DNA of 7,648 nt from Clostridiales bacterium (lineage in GTDB: Bacteria; Bacillota; Clostridia; WRLR01), in contig JAISFK010000276.1 in the NCBI GenBank assembly GCA_031263625.1, positions 1-7,648 on the forward strand, in the 5' to 3' direction. Positions 1 to 6,100 of this stretch are shown piece after piece. The translations under genes were made by a program, and so were the position numbers. The notes beneath the pieces were generated by a model. That model was not told where the DNA came from. It did not search any database and worked only from the letters and a program-made list of their open reading frames with translations. The first letter of the stretch is position 1. Every line of letters starts with the position of its first letter.

Positions 1-14
1 GCGTCGCGCATAAA

Positions 15-119
15 TATACTCGTGTTCGATTGGGATTCCGACCGCAATTTGCGGTCGGACAGAGGAAACGAGTATTACTGACTCGCGTTTATGGTAAATT
101 CAAATGCTCGTCAGTATAA
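15..119 (+). repeat. Two-hairpin inverted-repeat element, copy 1
   Basis: This is an AT-richer block of 105 bases in GC-rich surroundings, found again in reverse complement at 2821-2926 with only one substitution and one single-base indel (near base 34). The left half (16-75) folds as an outer 8-bp stem, ATACTCGT with ACGAGTAT, enclosing a perfect palindrome at 37-59 with arm TCCGACCGCAA and a one-base centre. The right half (76-116) folds as TACTGAC with GTCAGTA, followed inside by GCGTTT with AAATGC (one G-T wobble) and an 11-base loop. The ends read TATACT and AGTATA, so short terminal inverted repeats with a possible TA target duplication can be drawn. There is no coding capacity. It may be a miniature non-autonomous transposable element or a repeated structured regulatory element; the sequence alone does not decide. 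Confidence 0.85.
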
Positions 120-316
120 CTGCGGCGAGCGGGCTGAGCGCGAGAGCGGCCAAATGTGAGCGTTGCGAGCGCACGGGCAGACGGTGCGCATGATTGATCG
201 CGCGGGTGGTTGCATGAGGAGCCGTGGACGGCGGCGGGCGCGGTCGCGGCGCGAAAGCGTCTGACGGTGCGAGCGCTGGCGGTCGCCCGCATAAAACATG
301 AAACGGGGATTATTGC
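120..316 (+). other. Upstream spacer or leader of ddl, no gene seen
   Basis: GC-rich stretch between repeat copy 1 and the ddl start. I find no convincing -35/-10 pair and no supported gene. The only small + strand frame, 190-264, would encode an arginine-rich 24-residue peptide with no visible ribosome binding site. A weak purine stretch (GGGGA, 304-308) lies 8 bases before the ddl ATG and may act as its ribosome binding site. The ddl promoter is either inside or upstream of the repeat element or of a non-consensus type. Confidence 0.5.
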
Positions 317-2038
317 ATGGACGATAGCGGCAGGATCAAGCTGGCCCTCATATTCGGCGGGCAGTCGCTGGAGCACGAGGTGTCGCTGATGTCGGCGCGC
401 TCCGTTCTGGCGGGTCTGGACGCGGCGCGGTTCGACGTCGTTCTGGCTGGCATAGACAAAAGCGGCGGCTGGCATGTGTACGACTGCCCGCGCCAGCGGA
501 TTGACGGACGCGCGTTGGGGGCGGCGCCGGGCGGTGCGCTAGACGAGGCGCCGGGCGATGCGCTAGATGATGCGCCGAGGCTGGACAGCCCCCGCCTTGG
601 CGGGCGCGGCGCAGACGGCGAAACCACGGGTTGCAGAAGCGCAGGCGGCGAGAGCGCGGACGGCGAAAACACGGGCGGCAGAAGCGCGGGCGAGGAAAAC
701 ACACGCGGCGAGAACGCCGGAGGCGGTGCCGCCAGGCTGGTGGGCGCCGAGAGCGCGGACGGCGAAAACAAGGGCGGCAAAAGCGCAGGCGAGGAAAACA
801 CACGCGGCGAGAACGCCGGAGACGGTGCCGCCAGACTGGTGGGCGCCGAGAGCGCAGACGGCGAAAACACGGGCGCCGAGAGCGCCGAATACGACGCCGC
901 CGGGCTGGTGGGCGCCGGGAGCGCAGTCGCCGTAGCGACCGCAGCTTACAAGATTGTCGCCAAAACTGCGGGAGCTGTGGCAACTCCCGCAGCTCCCGCA
1001 ACCCCTGTTGCTACCGCAGCTCCCGCAACCCCCGTCGCTACCGCAGCTCCCGTAGCTCCCGCTGTCCCCGCCACGCCTCAGGCTCTGGCTGCGCTCGCGA
1101 TAGGCGGCATCGTCCTCAAGGAGCGCCGCCCGATTGGCGACATGTGCGGCGGCGCGACGGTTCAGGCGCTGGCCGAGGAGGGCGTGGACGTGTTTTTTCC
1201 GGTCCTGCACGGCCGGCTCGGCGAGGACGGCTCGATGCAGGGCCTGCTTGAGATGGCGGGCGCGGCATATGTCGGCTGCGGCGTGTTCGCGTCCGCCGCG
1301 TGCATGGACAAGTCCATGGCGAAGATCATACTCGGCGCCGCCGGCATACCGCAGGCGCGCCATATCGCGTGCCGCGCGGGCGATTTGGCCGCCCCGGCCA
1401 TCGACGGGCTTTTGGACGAGATTGAGGCGAAGCTCGGCTTCCCGTGCTTCGTCAAGCCGTCCAGCTCCGGATCCTCCGTGGGCGTGAGCAAGTGCGGCTC
1501 GCGGCAGGCGTTGCTCGCCGCTCTGCGCGGCGCGGCGCAGTTTGACGACAAAATCCTCGTGGAGGAATTTGTCGATGGGCGCGAGTTTGAGTGCTCCGTG
1601 CTGGGCGGCGACAGCCCGCAGACGTCCGTCGTCGGCGAGATCATTCCGGGCGCCGAGTTTTACGACTACGACGCGAAGTATGTCAGCGAAACGTCGCGTT
1701 CGGCGATTCCGGCCGACTTGCCGGATGCCGTTTCCGCGCGCATGCGCGAGCTGGCCGCCGCCGCGTTTGTCGCGATGGGCTGCGACGGGCTCGCGCGGGT
1801 GGATTTTTTTGTGCGGGCGGGCAGCGGGGACGTCGTGCTGAACGAAATAAACACGATGCCCGGCTTCACGCAGATCAGCATGTACCCCAAGCTCTGGGAG
1901 GCGAGCGGCCTGCCGCTCCCGCAACTGATCGAGCGGCTTGTGGAGCTGGCGCTTGAGCGCAAGCGCCGAGACGGCAGGCTCGTGAAGACACTGGGCGCCC
2001 GGCCCGGCGGCGTCGGGGCGGCGGGCGCCGGCGAGTAG
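317..2038 (+). CDS. ddl: D-alanine--D-alanine ligase (DdlA type) with large low-complexity insertion
   Basis: Cytosolic ATP-grasp enzyme that joins two D-alanines with ATP, giving the dipeptide added by MurF to peptidoglycan precursors. Seen in the 573-residue product: N-terminal motif LIFGGQSLEHEVSL (residues 11-24, with Glu19 at the catalytic Glu position), GIDKSGGWHVYD (45-56), VDVFFPVLHGRLGEDGS (290-306), ACMDKSMAK (328-336, ATP-binding Lys332), FVKPSSSGSSVGVSK (378-392, Lys380 and Ser/Gly-rich loop), VEEFVDGREFE (415-425), YDYDAKY (449-455, the omega-loop Tyr/Lys signature of D-Ala-D-Ala rather than D-Ala-D-Lac ligases), ARVDFF (493-498), and NEINTMPGFTQISMYP (509-524, metal-binding Glu510 and Asn512). 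Family members are about 350-370 residues. The excess is residues about 60-265, a repeat-rich Ala/Gly/Glu/Asn then Ala/Pro/Thr/Val segment in a naturally variable loop. All key residues are kept, so it should be active. The start is the ATG that places the first motif at the usual distance from the N-terminus. Confidence 0.95.
   Translation: MDDSGRIKLALIFGGQSLEHEVSLMSARSVLAGLDAARFDVVLAGIDKSGGWHVYDCPRQRIDGRALGAAPGGALDEAPGDALDDAPRLDSPRLGGRGADGETTGCRSAGGESADGENTGGRSAGEENTRGENAGGGAARLVGAESADGENKGGKSAGEENTRGENAGDGAARLVGAESADGENTGAESAEYDAAGLVGAGSAVAVATAAYKIVAKTAGAVATPAAPATPVATAAPATPVATAAPVAPAVPATPQALAALAIGGIVLKERRPIGDMCGGATVQALAEEGVDVFFPVLHGRLGEDGSMQGLLEMAGAAYVGCGVFASAACMDKSMAKIILGAAGIPQARHIACRAGDLAAPAIDGLLDEIEAKLGFPCFVKPSSSGSSVGVSKCGSRQALLAALRGAAQFDDKILVEEFVDGREFECSVLGGDSPQTSVVGEIIPGAEFYDYDAKYVSETSRSAIPADLPDAVSARMRELAAAAFVAMGCDGLARVDFFVRAGSGDVVLNEINTMPGFTQISMYPKLWEASGLPLPQLIERLVELALERKRRDGRLVKTLGARPGGVGAAGAGE
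527..574 (+). repeat. 24-bp tandem repeat, two copies, inside ddl
   Basis: Two adjacent 24-bp units encode PGGALDEA and PGDALDDA (residues 71-86). They form the first part of the non-homologous insertion in Ddl. The unit length is a multiple of three, so the frame is kept. Confidence 0.75.
650..916 (+). repeat. 99-bp (33-residue) tandem repeat inside ddl, two full copies and one shortened
   Basis: Units run 650-748, 749-847 and 848-916. The first two differ at only 5 of 99 bases. Each encodes a 33-residue unit starting ESADGEN, with SAGEENTRGENAG in the middle and ending AARLVGA (residues 112-144 and 145-177). The third (178-200) is in the same register but lacks about 10 residues, so its deletion is also in frame. 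A degenerate half unit (GADGETTGCRSAG, residues 98-110) precedes them. The encoded stretch is acidic, with no hydrophobic core, and is probably disordered. Confidence 0.9.
967..1000 (+). repeat. 11-bp perfect inverted repeat (hairpin) inside ddl insertion
   Basis: TGCGGGAGCTG at 967-977 is the exact reverse complement of 990-1000, with a 12-base loop. It lies at the junction between the 33-residue repeats and the Pro/Ala repeats, within the coding frame. It is probably a by-product of the repetitive composition, but such a stem could favour replication slippage. Confidence 0.6.
989..1042 (+). repeat. 27-bp tandem repeat (AAPATPVAT), two copies, inside ddl
   Basis: Two consecutive 27-bp units encode AAPATPVAT (residues 225-233 and 234-242). 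A third divergent one follows (AAPVAPAVP, residues 243-251). Pro/Ala/Thr/Val strings like this resemble flexible interdomain linkers in other proteins, but they are not a normal part of Ddl. Confidence 0.8.
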
Positions 2039-2092
2039 CGGGGCAGGGCAAAAGGGTAGCGGAGTCCATTCCCTTGCCCGCCATCTTTTTTT
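2038..2092 (+). terminator. Probable Rho-independent terminator of ddl
   Basis: Starting at the last base of the ddl stop codon, GCGGG (2038-2042) can pair with CCCGC (2077-2081), and CAGGG (2044-2048) with CCTTG (2072-2076), with one bulged base and one G-U pair. An alternative stem pairs 2046-2056 with 2071-2079 around a 2-base bulge. A run of seven T follows at 2086-2092. GC-rich stem plus T-run just after a stop is the standard intrinsic terminator layout. The stem is imperfect and the loop is long, so termination may be partial. Confidence 0.6.
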
Positions 2093-2168
2093 GGATTCCG
2101 GGACGACTTAGGGACAGGCCCAAAGGTTCGGAACGGCGGGGAGCGGGAAGCGGAAAATAGGATACGCC

Positions 2169-2193
2169 GGACGCAGGGGAAATGTCTGCGTCC
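2169..2193 (+). other. Hairpin in the region upstream of the DUF1934 gene
   Basis: GGACGCAG (2169-2176) and CTGCGTCC (2186-2193) form a perfect 8-bp stem with a 9-base loop. The stem can be extended by AATAGGA (2157-2163) pairing with the bases around 2192-2197 if about 8 bases are bulged out. No T-run follows on the + strand, so it is not a terminator there. It might be a leader structure of the next gene. I do not recognise a riboswitch or other known class. Confidence 0.5.
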
Positions 2194-2256
2194 TATTGCA
2201 CAGGTTGAAAAATCGCGCGCTGGCGCTGCCAGCCCGGCGCGCCCCAATCAGAGCGC

Positions 2257-2262
2257 GGAGGT
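2257..2262 (+). promoter_or_regulatory. Shine-Dalgarno sequence that decides the DUF1934 start
   Basis: GGAGGT ends 7 bases before the ATG at 2270. An upstream in-frame GTG at 2261 overlaps this motif and has no ribosome binding site of its own, so the ATG at 2270 is the better start. Confidence 0.85.
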
Positions 2263-2269
2263 GCGTTAC

Positions 2270-2809
2270 ATGCATACGCCCGGTAAGGACGCCATCGTGT
2301 CGGTGACGGGATTGCAGGCAAGCGGCGGCGCGGCGCCGGATTTCATAGAGATCGTCACTGAGGGCAAGTACCAGCTCAGGGGCGACAGCTTTTACGTCAC
2401 GTATGAGGAAACCGTCGCCACCGGCATGGAGGGGACAACCACGACGATAAAGGCGACCGGGGACGTCATCACGATGATCCGCTTCGGCGCCGTCAACTCG
2501 CATTTTATCTTCCAGCGCGGCCGGCGGCACATATCCCACTATGACACGGGCTTCGGCGCTTTCACGATCGCCCTCACGGCGAATAGCGTGGACGTGGACG
2601 TCGGCGAGCACGGCGGTAGCATCCACTTGGGCTACGAGGTGGACATCGGGGAGAGCGGGACGATCTACAACGAGCTGATGGTGGAGATCAGGCCCGGCGC
2701 GGCCGAGCGATCGAGGGGCGGCCGGCCGGAGCGCCCGCGCGCGAATCCGCCGGGCTCGCGCTCCGGGCGGGGGCGGCCGCGAGCGCCGGGCCGGCGCGGC
2801 AGGCGGTAA
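2270..2809 (+). CDS. DUF1934 (YwiB-like) beta-barrel protein with Arg-rich C-terminal tail
   Basis: Predicted cytosolic protein of 179 residues of the DUF1934 family, small calycin-like beta-barrels of Bacillota whose biochemical role is not established as far as I know. Family hallmarks seen: IEIVTEGKY (26-34), TGMEGTTTTI (51-60), IRFGAVNSHFIFQRGRRHISHYDTG (70-94) followed by FGAFTI (95-100), then VDVDVGEHGGSIHLGYEVDIG (107-127) and the closing strand NELMVEIR (134-141). Family members usually end about here. This one continues for 38 residues (142-179) rich in Arg (13), Pro and Gly, with no predicted fold. No signal peptide. It has a strong ribosome binding site and sits 231 bases after ddl with a probable terminator between, so it may have its own promoter, although no clear one is visible. 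The domain call is firm; function is unknown. Confidence 0.85.
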   Translation: MHTPGKDAIVSVTGLQASGGAAPDFIEIVTEGKYQLRGDSFYVTYEETVATGMEGTTTTIKATGDVITMIRFGAVNSHFIFQRGRRHISHYDTGFGAFTIALTANSVDVDVGEHGGSIHLGYEVDIGESGTIYNELMVEIRPGAAERSRGGRPERPRANPPGSRSGRGRPRAPGRRGRR

Positions 2810-2820
2810 GGTGGCTCAAT

Positions 2821-2926
2821 TTATACTGACGAGCATTTGAATTTACCATAAACGCGAGTCAGTAATACTCGTTTCCTCTGTCCGACCGCAAATTGCGGTC
2901 GGAATTTCCAATCGAACACGAGTATA
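2821..2926 (-). repeat. Two-hairpin inverted-repeat element, copy 2 (inverted)
   Basis: Reverse complement of the element at 15-119, identical except for one substitution and one extra base near 2905-2908 (GGAAATT here versus GGGATT in copy 1, element orientation). The perfect 23-base palindrome is at 2881-2903. It begins 11 bases after the DUF1934 stop. The bases outside 2821-2926 do not match those around copy 1, which defines the element borders. The hairpins could stop or slow transcription leaving DUF1934, but there is no T-run after the palindrome. Confidence 0.85.
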
Positions 2927-2990
2927 AATGGTTTTTCGGGAAAAGCAAATAGAGCAAAAAGTGGACATTTGGCCACAAGGCTAAAGGTAT

Positions 2991-3019
2991 TTTACAAAAC
3001 TTCCCTGTTGCGTTCTAAG
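2991..3019 (+). promoter_or_regulatory. Candidate sigma-A-type promoter for the SLH genes
   Basis: TTTACA (2991-2996, 5 of 6 to the -35 consensus) is separated by 17 bases from TCTAAG (3014-3019, 4 of 6 to the -10 consensus). A second, weaker option is TTATCA (3034-3039) with TATTAT (3059-3064), but its spacing of 19 is long. Either would leave a leader of roughly 80-125 bases. Motif match only. Confidence 0.35.
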
Positions 3020-3074
3020 AATCCCGGCTCGCATTATCAAAACGCCTTTTTTTGCCGATATTATAAGGAAAGGC

Positions 3075-3092
3075 CGTACTAGGTCGTACTAG
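3075..3092 (+). repeat. Phased direct repeat CGTACTAG x2
   Basis: CGTACTAG occurs at 3075-3082 and 3085-3092, offset by exactly 10 bases (one helical turn), about 60 bases before the first SLH start. Such spacing would suit a protein binding one face of the DNA, but a chance short duplication is also possible. Confidence 0.4.
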
Positions 3093-3150
3093 CCAATGCC
3101 AGGCCGCAACCAGGGCGGCTGCAGCGTGTGGCTACAGCGGGGGGTTACAG

Positions 3151-6100
3151 ATGAAACGTATGCCGGCGCGACGCGGCTCGCGCGCGAAAAAGACAGCCGC
3201 GCTTTTGATATCGGGGCTTGTGGCCTTTGGGCAGCTGCCCGCGCTGACGGCGCGGCCCGCCCTGCACCAGCCGCCCGCCGCCCCGGCGGCCCACGCCGCC
3301 GCCGCCGCGACGACGGAGGCCGTGGCGAACGCCTACGTTGGCACGGCCGGCTACAGCGAGGTGCTGTTCAACATCGACTTTGACGATCTCGGCGGCGCGT
3401 GGTACAAGAACGCCGTGTACGAGGGCGGCGCGCTCGACATCGTGAAGGGCTTCGGCGCCGCGTCGTTCGGGGGCGCGGCCGCCATGACGAACGCCCAGGC
3501 GCTGGCGCTCGTGTTCCGGGCCGCCGGCATGGAGGAGCTGGCCCAGCAGACGGGCGAGGACAGGGAGAGCGCCGCGAGGACGCAGGGCGCGGCGCCGTCG
3601 GCGCCGGACGCCGTGTGGGTCAACGGCTGCCTGCAGCTCGCGCTGGACGAGGGGCTGATATCCAGCGACGACTACGGCGCGGCGACGGGCGACGCCGCGG
3701 CGTCGCGCCGCTCGGCATTCCGCAGGGACGGCGCCGCGCAGCGCCAGGCGTTCGCCTACTGGCTGGCGATGGAGCTGGGGATATCCCCAGTGCGCGGCCA
3801 GCAGGCCATCTTCAACAGCTACGCCGACTGGCGCTCGGCCGACGCGATGTACATACCCTACATCGAGGGGATTTTGCGCGAGCGCGTCATGTCCGGCGAC
3901 GCCGACGGCAGGTTCAGGCCGCTGTCCGGCATAACGCGCGGCGAGGCCGCGCAGGCCGTGAAAAACGCGGCCCCGTTCGTGCTGTCCAAAAACGGCCTAG
4001 GGGAGGCGTCGGGCGACGTGGAGCGCGTCTGGCGCGCGACGGCGGCCGAGCCCGGCGCGAGGCGGGACGATCTGGACAGGATCGTCGTGTACATACGAAA
4101 TTCAAAGGGCGCGCTGGACACGATCACGCTGGACTACGCCATCGGGAGCGACGGCGGCGAGGCGGCGGCGAAGCGGCGCACGACGGGGCTTGTGGTCAAC
4201 AGGCTCGGCGAGCTGACCGACGAGACGGGGCTCGCGGAGGGCGACCGGATCCGCTACGTGTACAAGATGGGCGCGGGCGCGTCCAACCCCGACGCCGTGA
4301 AATACGTGGAAGTCCTGTCCGCCGCGACGGCGGGCAGCTACCTGCTCGCTCAGATAGACCGCATTGACGCGGCCAGGCGCCAGATCGCGTTCACCCAGTT
4401 CTATCCCGTGTCGTACTCCTCCGCTGGAGAGATCAGGCAGATCGAGTCCGGCGCGTCTGGCGCGGCGGGTCTGCCCCGGCTGCACGCCGACTACGGCTAC
4501 AGCGCCGATCTCACGGTCGTGATCGACAAGAAGCGCTCGACGCCGGACAAGCTCGCACCCGGCATGAACGTGATCATCGGCATCGAGGGCGGCGGCATGG
4601 TGCGCCACATAGAGACTACGGGCGTCGGCGTCAACCTGGGGCGCTCCGGCGTCGTGAAGGGCATCGTCGAGGAAAACAACCCCGTCCTGGGCTACCTCTC
4701 GCTGTACAGCGAGCCGGGCGCGGCCGGCGGCATGAAATCGGAGCTGCGGATCTACGGCTACACGGACGCGGCCGGGCTGGACATCAGAAAGGGCGGCGCC
4801 CCGGCGGGCATTGGCGACATTCTGGCGGGCGACTCGGCGTACATCAGGCTGAGCGACGGCGGCGAGGTCAGCGCCGTCAGCGCCGTGGAAAACTACAAGG
4901 CGCGCTACGGGACCGTCGCGTCCGTCTCCGCGAGCTCCGCGGCCATCCGGCTCGCCGACGGCTCGGTGCAGAACGTCGAGCTGGGGCCGGACGTGCTGTA
5001 TTTCCGCGACTACGCGCTGGTCGGCAAGAGCGCGCTCGTCAGCGGCGCCGGCGTCAAGATCCTCGCCCGCGACACGGGCGGCGGCACGGAGGCCGTCGAA
5101 GTCACCATCAGCGCCGGGGCGGGCGGGCGCGGCCAGGTAGGCAGCGTCTACAAGGCGGTGCTGTCGCGCATAGACGAGGCGTCGAAAAACGCCGTCATAT
5201 ACAACGTCCAGAAGCTGAACAAGGGCAAGTGGGAGAACGTCGCGAAAAAGGGCTTCGGCACAATCCCGGTCACGGCCGAGACGCAGTATTTCCTCGGCGA
5301 CGCGAGCTTCACGCCCGCAAGGCTCAACAAGCTGCTGCGCGACAGCGAGGTGTACATCGCGGCCAAAAACGACTACGGCGGCAGGGAGGTGGCCGCGCTG
5401 CTCAGCGTCAGGAGCGCCGACAGCAAGGAGCAGATATACGACGGCTACGTCGGGAGCGTGCGGCGCGGGGCGTCGGGCGGCTTCGGGCTGAAGAGCGGCC
5501 CGCTGGACATCGGCGTGGCGGGCGGCACCATCGTCGTGAAGGACGGCGCGCTCGTGACGGGCGCGAGCATCGCTGCGGACGACCAGGCTTACGTCGTGGC
5601 GAGCAGGGAGGACGCGACCGGGCAGCTGAAGGCGGAGGTCGTCGAGATCGCCGACAGGCTCGGCGGCGCGGGGCATGGCATATACCGCGGGCGCATATCG
5701 AAGGTCGCCGCCGGCGCGTCGTTCACGCTGGAGTCGTTCTCGGAGCTGTCCGGGACGGAGTGGGGCTACGCCAACACGCCCAAGACGTTCGAGATAACGT
5801 TCGGCACGCTGCTGCTGACGGACGCCGGCGTGGCGCCGATGCGGGAGTTCGACGGCAGGGGCGAGCACAATTACGTCGGGCGCACGGTCTACGTGGCGGC
5901 CGACGGGAACACGGCGCTCGCGATCAGCACGGCGCCATACGGCATTCAGAACGTGCGCGGCGAGATATACAGGCTAGACGGCGCCACATACGACGATGAC
6001 GGCAGGCAGCTGGCGCGGCCGACGGGCATGCTGCTGGCGGGCGCGTCGATATACGACAGGGCGACTTACGCATGGAGGAGCATGGCCGACGCGACCATAG

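Larger units (their letters stand above)
2927..3150 (+). other. AT-richer intergenic leader of the SLH gene pair
   Basis: Non-coding stretch between repeat copy 2 and the first SLH gene. The first 140 bases are clearly poorer in GC than the genes on either side, as expected for a promoter region. It holds a candidate promoter (2991-3019), a T-run (3047-3053), a TATTATAA stretch (3059-3066) and a phased 8-bp direct repeat (3075-3092). No small gene is supported. Confidence 0.55.

Noticed and set aside
24..31. GTTCGATT resembling a tRNA T-loop in the repeat element
   Set aside because: No acceptor stem, anticodon arm or D arm can be drawn around it, so it is not a tRNA or an obvious tRNA fragment.
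190..264. Small + strand frame for a 24-residue Arg-rich peptide upstream of ddl
   Set aside because: No ribosome binding site, composition explained by GC-rich sequence, no recognisable features.
563..1924. Long minus-strand open frame opposite ddl (453 codons)
   Set aside because: It is antisense to clear Ddl motifs, has an Arg/Ala/Gly composition typical of GC-rich shadow frames, and matches no family I recognise.
2261..2263. GTG as start of the DUF1934 gene
   Set aside because: It overlaps the GGAGGT ribosome binding site that is well spaced for the ATG at 2270.
2881..2903. Palindrome after DUF1934 as an intrinsic terminator
   Set aside because: No T-run follows on the + strand, and the same palindrome occurs upstream of ddl in copy 1, so it is better treated as part of the repeat element.
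4102..5868. 588-codon minus-strand open frame opposite the first SLH gene
   Set aside because: Shadow of the GC-rich sense frame. The sense strand has the signal peptide and SLH repeats; the antisense product is Arg/Ala/Val-rich with no motif.
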